Assembly (NCBI RefSeq): GCF_014199525.1
Contig: NZ_JACHNU010000001.1
Span: 62,001-126,000 of the forward strand
Origin: Conexibacter arvalis
GTDB lineage: Bacteria; Actinomycetota; Thermoleophilia; Solirubrobacterales; Solirubrobacteraceae
DNA: 64,000 nucleotides
Direction: 5' to 3'
Below, piece by piece: positions 17,430 to 26,381 of this stretch. The position numbers and the translations under genes were made by a program. Below the pieces are notes generated by a model. The model saw only the letters and a program-made list of their open reading frames with translations. It made no database searches and was not told the origin of the DNA. Each line of letters begins with the position of its first letter. Within the stretch, counting starts at the first letter, position 1.

Positions 17430-17444
17430 TTAACGACCGTACAC
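17430..17444. promoter_or_regulatory. TetR-regulon box upstream of acyl-CoA dehydrogenase operon
   Basis: TTAACGACCGTACAC matches the first 11 positions of the box TCAACGACCGTTAAC at 23283 apart from one base. It lies 40 bp upstream of the leftward acyl-CoA dehydrogenase start. Confidence 0.6.
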
Positions 17445-17456
17445 TTTTCGCGCAAG

Positions 17457-17486
17457 ACAGGACCAGGCGACTTCGCCTGGTCCTGT
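17457..17486. promoter_or_regulatory. 30-bp perfect palindrome in divergent promoter region
   Basis: The arms ACAGGACCAGGCGA and TCGCCTGGTCCTGT are exactly complementary around CT. It lies between two divergent genes, where a terminator has no obvious use, and between two regulon boxes. It may be a long operator or a structured leader. Confidence 0.7.
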
Positions 17487-17523
17487 ACCGTGTGGGCACG
17501 ATCGGGCCGGCCTGGCTCGAAAG

Positions 17524-17538
17524 TTAACGACATCACAC
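17524..17538. promoter_or_regulatory. TetR-regulon half-box upstream of crotonase at 17558
   Basis: TTAACGACATCACAC keeps the left half TTAACGAC of the regulon box and loses the right half. It lies 19 bases upstream of the crotonase start. Confidence 0.45.
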
Positions 17539-17557
17539 CCACAGCAGTGGAGGAGAG

Positions 17558-18415
17558 ATGGACGACGAGTACGGGCGCGTGCGGGTCGACCGCCCTGGGG
17601 ACGGCGTCGGGCGCGTGACGCTCGCACGCCCCGAGCGGCGCAACGCCCAGGACCAGCAGATGCTCTACGAGCTCGACGCCGCGCTGAGCGCCTTCGGCGA
17701 CGACGACGACGTCAGGGTGGTCGTGGTCGCCGCCGACGGCGACGACTTCTCCTCCGGCCACGACCTCGCCGCCAGATGGCTTCCGAGCGACACGGAGCGG
17801 CCGGTCACCCAGCACGGCGGCTGGGAGCAGCCCGGGCAGGACGGCTTCATGGCGATCGAGTCGGAGGTCTTCTTCGGCCTCTGCTGGCGCTGGCGCAACT
17901 TCCCCAAGCCGACGATCGTCCAGGTCCAGGGCCGCGTGATCGCCGGCGGCCTGATGCTGGTCTGGCCCTTCGACGTGGTCGTCGCCGCCGACGACGCGCT
18001 CTTCAGCGACCCGGTCGCCGCGTTTGGCGTCAACGGGATCGAGTTCTTCGCCCACCCCTGGGAGCTCGGCGCACGGCGCGCGAAGGAGCTGCTGTTCACC
18101 GGCGACCCGATCGGCGCCGAGGAGGCGCAGGCGGCGGGCATGGTCAACCGCGTCGTGCCGCGCGACGAGCTCGAGCGGACGACGCTCGCGCTGGCGGCCA
18201 GGATCGCCGCGCGACCGGCCTTCGGCGTGCGGCTGGCGAAGCAGTCGGTCAACCAGACGCAGGACGCGCAGGGCTTCTGGACCGCGCTGCAGGGAGCGTT
18301 CGCGCTGCACCACGTGACGCACGCGCACAACCAGCTCCTGCACGGCGCCGGCATCGACCCCGCCGGGATCGAGCTGATCCGCGCCGAGGCGCGCCGCAGC
18401 CGGCCGCCCGCCTGA
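17558..18415 (+). CDS. Crotonase-fold enoyl-CoA hydratase/isomerase-like protein (atypical active site)
   Basis: This 285-residue crotonase has the oxyanion-hole segment DDFSSGHDL and a long conserved stretch around WRWRNFPKPTIVQVQGRVI and GGLMLVWPFD. Where most hydratases carry a catalytic Glu in a G-x-PE motif, it reads FGVNGIEFFAHPWELG, so the standard Glu pair is not evident. AGGAGAG precedes ATG 17558. A close paralogue occurs at 34094-34981 with nearly the same segments. It is transcribed divergently from the acyl-CoA dehydrogenase operon. It may be an isomerase, hydrolase or C-C lyase rather than a plain hydratase. Confidence 0.8.
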   Translation: MDDEYGRVRVDRPGDGVGRVTLARPERRNAQDQQMLYELDAALSAFGDDDDVRVVVVAADGDDFSSGHDLAARWLPSDTERPVTQHGGWEQPGQDGFMAIESEVFFGLCWRWRNFPKPTIVQVQGRVIAGGLMLVWPFDVVVAADDALFSDPVAAFGVNGIEFFAHPWELGARRAKELLFTGDPIGAEEAQAAGMVNRVVPRDELERTTLALAARIAARPAFGVRLAKQSVNQTQDAQGFWTALQGAFALHHVTHAHNQLLHGAGIDPAGIELIRAEARRSRPPA

Positions 18416-18434
18416 CCCGCGGCGGCGGCGGCGA

Positions 18435-18463
18435 CCGGGCCGGCGCGGCGCGCGCCGGCCCGG
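18435..18463. terminator. GC-rich hairpin terminator between convergent genes
   Basis: CCGGGCCGGCGCG and CGCGCCGGCCCGG pair perfectly over 13 bp with a GCG loop. It lies between the crotonase stop (18415) and the convergent lipase stop (18480). Confidence 0.75.
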
Positions 18464-18479
18464 GCGCTTCAGGCTCCCG

Positions 18480-19628
18480 TCACGGGCAGTCGCTCGCGGC
18501 CGGTCTGCCGTCGAGCCGGTCCTGCATCCAGCCCAGCGCCTCGCTCATGCCGAGGTCGACGATGTCGAGGTGTCTGGCGCCGGGATAGACGCTCAGCACC
18601 GAGGTCCAGCCCATCGTGCACGCTCTCTCCTGGATCCACTCGGTGCCCTCCAGCGGCGTCGTCGTGTCGGCGTCGCCCTGCAGGATCAGCGCCGGCTCCG
18701 TCGTCGCCTCGGTCGGGACGGCGTTCGCGTGCAGCCAGCCGGCGAGCTGGTCGGCCGCCGCGGTGCTCGACGCTCTGAACTCCTCGGCCGGCAGGTCGTA
18801 CATCGCCTCGATCGCCTCCAGGTAGCAGCCCCCGTCGCGCACGACGTCGAGACGCGAGAGCGCGGTCGGGCCGAGGTGGTCGGCCAGGTCGATCTCCGGA
18901 TGCTGGGTCTGGATCCCCAGCAGGATCATCGTCCAGAGGCCGCGCACGAACGGGCTGAGGTCCTGGATCTCGTAGGCCAGCAGCGAGGTGTCCGAGACCG
19001 GCGCGAACGCGATCGTGCCCTTGAAGTCGAGGTTTCCGAAGCCGTAGCGGCTGGCGACGCCGCCGGCCGCGATCGCGGCGTGCCCGCCCTGCGAGTGCCC
19101 GACCGAGAACCACGACCGCGACGCCCGCGGGCTGAGGATCCGTGCCGCGCGCACGATGTCGATCATCCCGCGCGCCTCGCTCTCGGCGATCAGGTACGGG
19201 TGGACGCCGGCGGTGCCGAGGCCCTCGTAGTCGGTCGCGGCGACCACGTAGCCGGCCCGCACGAACGCGAGCAGCGCCGGGTCGGAGAGGTAGTCGTCCA
19301 TCCGCGACGGCGCGCACTGGTCGGCGACGCCGATCGTCCCGTGCCCCCATGAGACGACGGGCCAGCCGCCCCTCGGCGCTGGGCCTCTGGGCTTGAGCAC
19401 CAGCCCACTGACGAGGCGCAGGTCGCCTCTGGTCGTCGTCGAGGTGTACTTGATGCGGTGCGCGACGACGTCGCTCGGCGCCGCGTGCGCGCGTCTGGCG
19501 TCGACCAGCAGGCCGGTGAAGCGCGGCCTGGCCGATCTGTCGCCGGCGGCGGCCGGCACGGCGGCCGCCAGCAGCGCTGCGAGCAGCGTTAAGCAGAGCG
19601 CGAGCACGCGCCCGAACGGCTGTGACAT
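18480..19628 (-). CDS. Secreted lipase/esterase (LIP-family alpha/beta hydrolase)
   Basis: This is a 382-residue exported hydrolase. A signal peptide is plain (RVLALCLTLLAALLAAAVPAAAG, cleavage near residue 28). The nucleophile elbow GHSQGG, the acid in LQGDADTTTP and the His in GARHLDIV complete the triad, and the layout with a lid region matches secretory lipases. It ends the thiolase-ligase-SDR operon, so it is co-regulated with intracellular CoA catabolism. It may release a carboxylic acid or glycoside from an ester outside the cell before uptake. Confidence 0.85.
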   Translation of the reverse strand: MSQPFGRVLALCLTLLAALLAAAVPAAAGDRSARPRFTGLLVDARRAHAAPSDVVAHRIKYTSTTTRGDLRLVSGLVLKPRGPAPRGGWPVVSWGHGTIGVADQCAPSRMDDYLSDPALLAFVRAGYVVAATDYEGLGTAGVHPYLIAESEARGMIDIVRAARILSPRASRSWFSVGHSQGGHAAIAAGGVASRYGFGNLDFKGTIAFAPVSDTSLLAYEIQDLSPFVRGLWTMILLGIQTQHPEIDLADHLGPTALSRLDVVRDGGCYLEAIEAMYDLPAEEFRASSTAAADQLAGWLHANAVPTEATTEPALILQGDADTTTPLEGTEWIQERACTMGWTSVLSVYPGARHLDIVDLGMSEALGWMQDRLDGRPAASDCP

Positions 19629-19656
19629 GTCCCTCTCCTTGTGGTGCGGTGGACCG

Positions 19657-20520
19657 TCAGACGTACGCGCCGCCCGAGCAGACGAGCACGTGACCGCTGA
19701 CGTGGTTGGACTCCGGGAGGCACAGCAGGTAGACCGACCCGGCCGCCTCCTCCACGGTTCCGGCCCGCCCGAGCGGGGCGGCTTCCAGCACGGCCGCCAA
19801 CGCGTCGGGCGGTGCGCCGATCGTCATCTCGTGCTCGCCGATCCGCGCGGTCGCGCCGCGCGGGGCGGTCAGGCGGGTCTCGATCACGCCGAACGCGACG
19901 GCGTTGACGTTGACGCGGTAGCGACCCCACTCGCGCGCGAGCGTCTTGGTCAGGCCGATCACGCCGGCCTTCGCCGCGGAGTAGCTGATCTGGCCGGCGA
20001 TCCCGCCGTAGGCGCCGATCGACGAGATGTTGACGACCTTGCGGAAGTTCTCGATCCCCTCGGCCTGCTCGGCCTTCGACAGGGCGCGGATGTGGACGGC
20101 GGCCGCGCGCAGCACGCGGAAGGAGGCCGTCAGGTGCACGTCGACCATCGTCTCCCACTGCTCGTCGGTCATCTTCTGGATCGACGAGTCCCACGTGAAG
20201 CCGGCGTTGTTGACGACGATGTCGAGGCCGCCGAAGGCCTCCATCGCGGCGCCCGTGAAGCGCTCGCCGAAGCCCTCCTCGCGCACGTCGCCGGGCACGG
20301 CGAGCGCCCTGCCGCCGACGGCCTCGACCGCCGCGACCGTGCTCTGCGCGTGCTCGGCCTCGAGGTCGTTGACGACGACGCGGGCGCCGGCGCTCGCGAG
20401 CTTGACGGCGACGGCTCTGCCGATGCCGCGCCCGGAGCCGGTGACGACGGCGACCTTGCCGGCCAGCGGCAGCGCCGGGTCGGGCGCCGCGGGGGTCGCG
20501 ATCCGCAGCTCGGGGCTCAT
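19657..20520 (-). CDS. SDR-family (MFE/HSD17B4-like) hydroxyacyl-CoA dehydrogenase, paralogue A
   Basis: This 287-residue SDR has TGSGRGIG, NNAGF, the insertion HIRALSKAEQAEGIENFRK typical of multifunctional-enzyme-type SDRs, VNISS and YSAAKAG. It ends in VLVCSGGAYV. A close paralogue lies at 29734-30606. ATG overlaps the upstream ligase stop (ATGA). It probably oxidises a 3-hydroxyacyl-CoA in the pathway shared with the thiolase and crotonases. Confidence 0.82.
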   Translation of the reverse strand: MSPELRIATPAAPDPALPLAGKVAVVTGSGRGIGRAVAVKLASAGARVVVNDLEAEHAQSTVAAVEAVGGRALAVPGDVREEGFGERFTGAAMEAFGGLDIVVNNAGFTWDSSIQKMTDEQWETMVDVHLTASFRVLRAAAVHIRALSKAEQAEGIENFRKVVNISSIGAYGGIAGQISYSAAKAGVIGLTKTLAREWGRYRVNVNAVAFGVIETRLTAPRGATARIGEHEMTIGAPPDALAAVLEAAPLGRAGTVEEAAGSVYLLCLPESNHVSGHVLVCSGGAYV

Positions 20521-21998
20521 CGGACCGCCTCCGCGCCGGAGCCGGCGCGTCGTGCCAGGCAGCGCTCGCGGATCGCCGAGCGGCGCACCTTGCCGGCGTC
20601 GTCGCGCAGGCGCTCGTCGGCCCGCTCCCAGGTCGCGGGGACCTTGTAGCGGCTGATGCGCGCGGCGGCGAAGGCGGTCAGCTCCTCGTCCGAGACGCCC
20701 GGCTCGGCGCGCACCACCGCGTGCACGACCTGGCCGAGGTCGTCGTCGGGCAGCCCGACGACGACGGCCTCGTGCACGCCGGGATGCTGCTCGATCGCGG
20801 CCTCGACCTCGGCCGGATAGACGTTGCTGCCGCCGCGCACGATCATGTCGACGCGGCGCTCGGCGATGTAGACGTAGCCGTCGGCGTCGATCGAGCCGAG
20901 GTCGCCGAGCGTCTCCCAGCCGTCGTCGATCCTCCTCGCCTCCGCGCCCAGGTAGCGGTAGGCCGGGGCCGCCGAGCGCATGTAGATCTCGCCGACCTCG
21001 CCGGGCGGGAGCTCGCGGCCGTCCTCGCCCAGGATCCGCATCTCGCCGACGACCACGCGGCCGACCGAGCCGCGGTGCGTGCGCCACTCCGTGCCGTTGA
21101 TCATCGTGTTCGCGTGTCCCTCGGTCGAGCCGTACAGCTCCCACACGACCTCGTCGCCGAGCCAGTCCAACCACGCCTCCTTCAGCCACGCCGGGCAGGC
21201 CGCGGCGGTGTGCAGGACGACCCTCAGCGAGCGCAGGTCGAACGCGTCGCGCTCGACCGCCGGGAGTCTCCAGATCCGATTCATCATCGTTGGCACGACG
21301 TACAGGTAGGAGGCGCCGTGGCGCTCCACCTGCGCGAGCGTTCTCGCCGCGTCGAAGCGGCTGCTGACGATCACGTGGTTGCGCCGCATCAGCCCGATCA
21401 GCGCGAACGTGAACGGCGCGTTGTGGTGCAGCGGGCCGGGGACCACGACCGCCTCGCCGATCGGCAGGCGCGTCGTGCGCCCGACCTCCGCCGACTCGGC
21501 GTCGAGCTCGCCCGGGCGGGTGGCGACGATCACCTTCGGCCGGCCGGTGCTGCCGCCGGAGGTCGGCGCCTTCCAGGAGGGCGAGCGGGTCGTCAGGAAG
21601 CGCTCGGGCACGTCGACCTCGGCGCTCGCGAGCGCGTCGACGCGCAGCGTCGGGAGGTCGAGCTCGACCGCGGACTCCGCCAGCACGAGCGCCGGCCGCG
21701 CGACCGCGAGCACGGCGTCGCGCTCGGGCCCGGGAAGTCGCACCGACAGCGGCTGGGGCGTCGCGCCGACCATCATCGTCGCGAGCGTTCCGGTGACGAA
21801 GTCGCGCGAGTTGCCGAGCAGCAGGCTGACCAGCGCGCCCGGCTCGACGCCGTGTCGCTCGAGCTCGTGCGCGAGCTGCGCCGAGCGGTTCCACAGCTCG
21901 CGCCAGCTGAAGGTCTCCTCGTCGACCGTCAGCGCCGGCCCGTCGGGGGTCGCCGCGGCGGCCGCAGCCACCGCGCCCTGCATCGTCGTCAGGCCCAT
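20517..21998 (-). CDS. Acyl-CoA ligase (AMP-forming), paralogue A
   Basis: This is a 493-residue adenylate-forming ligase with the P-loop-like APTSGGSTGRPK, the ATP-binding ELYGSTEG, GDLGSIDADGY, the RGGSNVYPAEVE hinge and a C-terminal catalytic Lys in DDAGKVRR. It matches the ligase at 24079-25557 in long blocks (GATPQPLS, VPGPL-HNAPF, LAQ-ERH-ASY). It follows the thiolase by 44 bases. It activates a carboxylic acid to its CoA thioester; the chain type is unknown. Confidence 0.87.
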   Translation of the reverse strand: MGLTTMQGAVAAAAAATPDGPALTVDEETFSWRELWNRSAQLAHELERHGVEPGALVSLLLGNSRDFVTGTLATMMVGATPQPLSVRLPGPERDAVLAVARPALVLAESAVELDLPTLRVDALASAEVDVPERFLTTRSPSWKAPTSGGSTGRPKVIVATRPGELDAESAEVGRTTRLPIGEAVVVPGPLHHNAPFTFALIGLMRRNHVIVSSRFDAARTLAQVERHGASYLYVVPTMMNRIWRLPAVERDAFDLRSLRVVLHTAAACPAWLKEAWLDWLGDEVVWELYGSTEGHANTMINGTEWRTHRGSVGRVVVGEMRILGEDGRELPPGEVGEIYMRSAAPAYRYLGAEARRIDDGWETLGDLGSIDADGYVYIAERRVDMIVRGGSNVYPAEVEAAIEQHPGVHEAVVVGLPDDDLGQVVHAVVRAEPGVSDEELTAFAAARISRYKVPATWERADERLRDDAGKVRRSAIRERCLARRAGSGAEAVR

Positions 21999-22042
21999 CG
22001 CTCCCTCTGTCTCTCTCTCGTCGGCGCCGTGCGCCGTCCTGC

Positions 22043-23218
22043 TCAGATCCGTCGGATCAGCGTCCCGGTGCCGAGACCGCCGGCACAGCACATCGTCACC
22101 ACGCCGAGCTCGCGATCGGCGCGCTCGAGCTCGTGCACGAGCGTCGTCACGAGCCGCGCGCCGGACGCGCCGAGCGGGTGGCCGAGCGCCATCGCGCCGC
22201 CGTTGACGTTGGTGCGGTCGAGCTCTGCGCCGACCTCCGCCAGCCACCCGCCGACGACGGGCGCGAACGCCTCGTTGACCTCGAACAGGTCGACGTCGCC
22301 GACCGCCAGCCCGTTGCGCTCCAGCAGGCGCCTCGTCGCGGGGATCGGGCCGGTCAGCATCGTGACCGGGTCGACCCCGACGATCACGTGGTCGACGACG
22401 ATCGCGCGCGGCGTCAGGCCGAGCCGTTCGGCCTGCCTGCGCGACGCCAGCAGCACGGCGGCCGCACCGTCGGAGATCTGCGACGAGTTGCCGGCCGTGA
22501 TGCGGCCGTCCGCGCGGAAGGCCGCCGGCAGCTGCGCCAGCCGCTCGGCCGTCGTGTCGCGGCGGATGCCCTGGTCGGCGTCGACGACGCCGTCGGGCGT
22601 CGCGACCGGCACGAGCTCGCGCGCGAAGCGGCCCTCGTCGGCGGCGCGCGCGGCGAGGCGGTGCGAGCGCAGGGCGAGCGCGTCGAGCTCTGCGCGCGTC
22701 AGCCCCCACAGGTCGGTGACGGCCTCCGCGGCCAGTCCCTGTCCGGCCAGCTCGTAGCGCTCCAGCAGCGCGGGCGGGAGCGGCGTGCCGAGATCGGCCG
22801 CGGCGGCGGCCTGCCAGCCGGCGTCGATCGGGATCCGGCTCATCTGCTCGACGCCCGCGGCCAGCACCACGTCGTGGGCGCCCGAGGCGATCAACGACGC
22901 GGCGGCGCCGACCGCCTGCTGGGAGGAGCCGCACTGCGCGTCGAGCGTCTGCGCCGCCGTCTCGACCGGCAGGCCGGCCTGCAGCCAGGCGTTGCGGGCC
23001 GTGTTCATCATCTGCTCGCCGACCTGGTTGACGCAGCCGGCGACGGCGAGGTCGACCGCCTGCGGCGCGATCCCCGCCCGCTCGACGGCGGCCGTCATCG
23101 CCGCGCCCAGCAGCTCGTTGGGGTGGACGTCGCGCAGCGCGCCGCGCTCTGGATGGCCGCGGCCGATCGGGGTACGCGCCGCCGCGACGATCACGACCTC
23201 CTCGCCGTGCAGGCTCAT
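22043..23218 (-). CDS. Thiolase (acetyl-CoA acetyltransferase family)
   Basis: This is a 391-residue thiolase. The acyl-accepting Cys96 is in LDAQCGSSQQ, the catalytic His is in MALGHPLGASGAR, and the second Cys is in MCCAGGLGTG. The CGSSQQ form is common in thiolases of steroid catabolism such as FadA5. It is the first gene of the operon thiolase, ligase, SDR, lipase, and its promoter carries the regulon box over the -35. It performs the final CoA-dependent chain cleavage. Confidence 0.88.
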   Translation of the reverse strand: MSLHGEEVVIVAAARTPIGRGHPERGALRDVHPNELLGAAMTAAVERAGIAPQAVDLAVAGCVNQVGEQMMNTARNAWLQAGLPVETAAQTLDAQCGSSQQAVGAAASLIASGAHDVVLAAGVEQMSRIPIDAGWQAAAAADLGTPLPPALLERYELAGQGLAAEAVTDLWGLTRAELDALALRSHRLAARAADEGRFARELVPVATPDGVVDADQGIRRDTTAERLAQLPAAFRADGRITAGNSSQISDGAAAVLLASRRQAERLGLTPRAIVVDHVIVGVDPVTMLTGPIPATRRLLERNGLAVGDVDLFEVNEAFAPVVGGWLAEVGAELDRTNVNGGAMALGHPLGASGARLVTTLVHELERADRELGVVTMCCAGGLGTGTLIRRI

Positions 23219-23256
23219 GCGGCGGGCTCCTGTCCTCCGGGGGTCATGACACGGCG

Positions 23257-23297
23257 ATGCTAGCGAACAGGTGCATACGACGTCAACGACCGTTAAC
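23257..23297 (-). promoter_or_regulatory. Thiolase promoter with overlapping TetR operator
   Basis: On the minus strand TTGACG (23286-23281) and TAGCAT (23262-23257) are separated by 18 bp. The 15-bp box TCAACGACCGTTAAC (23283-23297) overlaps the -35. The divergent tetR begins at 23362, so one operator can control both genes. Confidence 0.65.
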
Positions 23298-23361
23298 CTA
23301 GCTCTCGGGCAGTGACGAACTAGCGCCGCTTCCGCGCGGCGACCGAAGTAGGGTGGACGAC

Positions 23362-23991
23362 ATGGCCGAGCAGGCGAACAGCGCGCAGCAGGGAGAGATC
23401 GCCGTCGCCGACGACACTCGCAGAACGGTGCGGCGCCGCGGCAGACGACGCGAGATCCTGCTCGCAGAGGCGGCGCGGCTCTTCTACGAGCGCGGCTACG
23501 GCAGCGTCGGGATCGACGAGATCGGCGACGCCGCGGGCATCTCGGGCCCGGCGGTCTACAAGCACTTCCCGAGCAAGCAGGCGATCCTCGCGGCCGTGAT
23601 CGAGCAGGCGCTCGAGCGCGTGCGCGAGCACATCGACGAGGCGCTCGCCGAGCCGCGACCGCCGCAGGAGCAGCTGGCCGCCTTCCTGCGCTCGCAGGTC
23701 GAGGCGGCCTTCCACGTGCGCCACGTGATCCCGCTCGGCAGAGCGGACTTCGCGCACCTCGACCCGCCCGACCAGCAGCGACTGAGGCGCGAGATGCGGC
23801 TGATCCTGCAGGAGTGGAGCCACCTGATCGTCGAGACGCGGCCGGAGCTGAGCGAGGCCGAGGCGCGTGCGCTCGCGCTCGGCGCGCAGGGCCTGATCCA
23901 CTTCATGATCCGGATGGGCGACAGCCTCGACCGCGAGCGCCTGGCCCAACGGGCGTTCGAGGCCGCGCACGGCGCGCTGCAACCGCTCTGA
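23362..23991 (+). CDS. TetR-family regulator of the CoA-catabolic regulon
   Basis: This is a 209-residue TetR protein. The HTH reads RREILLAEAARLFYERGYGSVGIDEIGDAAGISGPAVYKHF over about residues 31-70 (quoted motifs ISGPAVYKHF), then a helical ligand domain. ATG 23362 is preferred to GTG 23353 for spacing from AGGGTGG. It is divergent from the thiolase operon with the operator between them, and the next gene is a CoA ligase preceded by another box. Regulators in this position usually sense an acyl-CoA intermediate. Confidence 0.85.
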   Translation: MAEQANSAQQGEIAVADDTRRTVRRRGRRREILLAEAARLFYERGYGSVGIDEIGDAAGISGPAVYKHFPSKQAILAAVIEQALERVREHIDEALAEPRPPQEQLAAFLRSQVEAAFHVRHVIPLGRADFAHLDPPDQQRLRREMRLILQEWSHLIVETRPELSEAEARALALGAQGLIHFMIRMGDSLDRERLAQRAFEAAHGALQPL

Positions 23992-24029
23992 GGCCGGGGA
24001 GGCCCCAAGCGGGCGCCTTGCCCGCCTGG

Positions 24030-24044
24030 TTAGCATCCGTTAGC
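24030..24044. promoter_or_regulatory. TetR-regulon box upstream of second CoA ligase
   Basis: TTAGCATCCGTTAGC matches the right half CGTTAGC of the box at 35079 exactly and shares the 15-bp length. It lies 35 bases upstream of the GTG start at 24079. Confidence 0.55.
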
Positions 24045-24078
24045 TTTTGCCCGCCAATCGCAGGTGAGAGGAAAGACC

Positions 24079-25557
24079 GTGCCATCGATGCCGATGCCCG
24101 CCGCGCTGGCGGCGGCCGCTGACGCCGGCCCCGAGCTGCCGGCCGTGACCGTCGACGAGACGACCTGGACGCGCACGCAGCTGCTGCGCCGCTGCGCCGC
24201 CGTCGCGCAGGCGCTCCAGGACGCGGGCGTCGGACAGGACGACTACGTCTCGATCGTGTTGCCCAACGAGCACGACTACGTCGCCGCGACCTTCGGCGCG
24301 CTGATGCTGGGCGCGACGCCGCAGCCGCTGTCGGCGCGGATCGCCGCCGGCGAGCTGGCCGCGATCCTCGAGCTGACCGGCCCCGCGGCGATCGTCGTCG
24401 CGCCCGGCGCGACCGTCCCGGTCGACGGGCCCGCGGTCGTGTCGCTCGACGCCGTCGGCGAGCCGCCGGAGCCGATCCCGGCCGCCTTCCTGGAGGCGGT
24501 CGCGACCGCCTGGAAGGCGCCGACCTCGGGCGGCAGCACCGGCCGCCCGAAGGTGATCGTCAGCACCGCGCCGGCGACCGTCGACCCCGACGACCCGGGC
24601 CTCGGGCGGATCCTGCGCCTGCCGACCGACGACTGCGTCGTCGTGCCGGGGCCGCTCGACCACAACGCTCCGTTCGGGTTCGTCGCCAACGCGCTGCTGC
24701 GCCGCAACCACGTCGTCCTCAGCAGCCGCTTCGACCCCGTGCGCACGCTCGCGCAGATCGAGCGCCACAGCGCCTCCTACGTGCTGCTGGTGCCGACGAT
24801 GATGAGCCGCATCATGGCGCTCGACCCCGCGGAGCGCGCCCGCTTCGACGTCAGCTCGCTCGCGACCGTGATGCACGCGGCGGCGCCCTGTCCGCCCGAG
24901 GTCAAGCGCGCGTGGATGGACTGGGTCGGCGACGCCACCGTGCTCGAGCACTACGGCGGCACCGAGGGTCAGGCGCTGACGACGATCGACGGCGCCGAGT
25001 GGCGCCGTCGCCCCGGCTCGGTCGGCCGCACGGTGCTCGGCGAGATCGCGATCCTCGACGAGGACGGCGCACCGGCGGCTCCGGGCGTCGTCGGCGAGGT
25101 CTTCATGCGGCCCGGTCCCGACGCCCCGCCGACCTACCGCTACCTCGGCGCCGAGGCGCGCCGAGGCGCCGACGGCTGGGAGTCGATCGGCGACCTCGGC
25201 CACGTCGACGAGGAGGGCTACCTGTTCCTCGCCGACCGCCGCCAGGACCTGATCCTGCGCGGCGGCGCCAACATCTACCCCGCCGAGGTCGAGCACGCCC
25301 TCGAAGCCCACCCGCTCGTCCAGGAGGCGGTCGCGATCGGCCTGCCCGATCCCGACCTCGGCCAGGTCGTGCACGCGCTCGTGCGCACCGACGCCGAGCT
25401 GACGAGCGCGCAGCTCGACGAGCACCTGCGCGACCGGCTGTCGCGCTACAAGGTGCCGTCGAGCTACGAGCTCGTGCGCGAGCCGCTGCGCGACGAGAGC
25501 GGAAAGGTCCGCCGCGCCGCGCTGCGGGCCGCCGCCGTCAGCCGCGCACGCCCGTGA
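24079..25557 (+). CDS. Acyl-CoA ligase (AMP-forming), paralogue B
   Basis: This is a 492-residue adenylate-forming ligase: APTSGGSTGRPK, EHYGGTEGQ, GDLGHVDEEGY, RGGANIYPAEVE and catalytic Lys in DESGKVRRAAL. GTG 24079 is chosen because AGAGGAAAG sits 4-5 bases upstream. It is a close paralogue of the ligase at 20517. It stands alone behind tetR, on the opposite strand to its paralogue. Its 3' end overlaps the convergent importer operon by 20 bp. It activates a carboxylic acid within the same regulon. Confidence 0.86.
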   Translation: MPSMPMPAALAAAADAGPELPAVTVDETTWTRTQLLRRCAAVAQALQDAGVGQDDYVSIVLPNEHDYVAATFGALMLGATPQPLSARIAAGELAAILELTGPAAIVVAPGATVPVDGPAVVSLDAVGEPPEPIPAAFLEAVATAWKAPTSGGSTGRPKVIVSTAPATVDPDDPGLGRILRLPTDDCVVVPGPLDHNAPFGFVANALLRRNHVVLSSRFDPVRTLAQIERHSASYVLLVPTMMSRIMALDPAERARFDVSSLATVMHAAAPCPPEVKRAWMDWVGDATVLEHYGGTEGQALTTIDGAEWRRRPGSVGRTVLGEIAILDEDGAPAAPGVVGEVFMRPGPDAPPTYRYLGAEARRGADGWESIGDLGHVDEEGYLFLADRRQDLILRGGANIYPAEVEHALEAHPLVQEAVAIGLPDPDLGQVVHALVRTDAELTSAQLDEHLRDRLSRYKVPSSYELVREPLRDESGKVRRAALRAAAVSRARP

Positions 25558-26377
25558 CGAAGCCCCTCAGCACGTAGCGCTGCATCAGCACGTAGACGAT
25601 CAGCACCGGCGCCATCGCGATCACGATGCTGGCGAAGATCAGGTTCCAGTCGGTCACGTTCTGGCCGACGAAGGAGTAGATCGCCACCGGCAGCGTGACG
25701 TTGTCGGTCCCGTTGACGAAGACCAGCGGGATGAAGAAGTCCTTCCACACCGCCAGCCCGCAGAGGATCGCGACGGTGCCGGTGATCGGCCGCATCAGCG
25801 GCAGCACGATCTGCACGAAGGCGCGCACGTGCGAGGCGCCGTCGACCTCCGCGGCCTCCTCGTAGTCGCGCGGGAGCGCGCGGAAGAAGGTCGCGTAGAG
25901 GAACACGGCCAGCGGCATCAGCACGCCGACGTAGACGAGCACGAGCGACAGGCGCGTGCCGCTGAGCCCGAGTCTGCCGACGAAGACGAACAGCGGCACG
26001 AGCCCGAGCTGCATCGGCAGGATGATCCCCACCACGAACAGCGCGAAGATCCAGTTCGACAGGCGCGACGTGCGCCGCGCGATCGCGTAGCCGGCGGGGG
26101 CCGCCAGCGCGATCAGCACGGCGACGACGACGACCGTCGTGAAGACGCTGTTGAAGAGCGCCGTCGAGAACGGCACGCCGGTCGCGCCGCCGCTGCTCCA
26201 CGCTCTCGTGTAGTTCTCGAAGGTCGGGTTGGTCGGCAGCCCGAACGGCGAGGCCGTCGCGTCCTGCTTGGTCTTGAGCGACAGCACGATCAGCACGTAC
26301 AGCGGCGCGAGCACGATCGCGCCGACGACCCAGAAGCTCAGCTCGCGCATCGCGGTCAGCTTCGTGTAGCGGTTCAT
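25538..26377 (-). CDS. Carbohydrate ABC permease (MalG-like, CUT1)
   Basis: This 279-residue permease has six hydrophobic segments and the EAA loop EEAAEVDGASHVRAFVQIVLPLMRP (motif EAAEVDGAS). The final residues RYVLRGFVTGVRG match the CUT1 G-subunit tail. It is the last gene of a nine-gene leftward operon that begins with crotonases. It forms the importer channel with the gene at 26382. The final 20 bases overlap the convergent CoA-ligase gene. Confidence 0.9.
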   Translation of the reverse strand: MNRYTKLTAMRELSFWVVGAIVLAPLYVLIVLSLKTKQDATASPFGLPTNPTFENYTRAWSSGGATGVPFSTALFNSVFTTVVVVAVLIALAAPAGYAIARRTSRLSNWIFALFVVGIILPMQLGLVPLFVFVGRLGLSGTRLSLVLVYVGVLMPLAVFLYATFFRALPRDYEEAAEVDGASHVRAFVQIVLPLMRPITGTVAILCGLAVWKDFFIPLVFVNGTDNVTLPVAIYSFVGQNVTDWNLIFASIVIAMAPVLIVYVLMQRYVLRGFVTGVRG

Positions 26378-26381
26378 CCGC

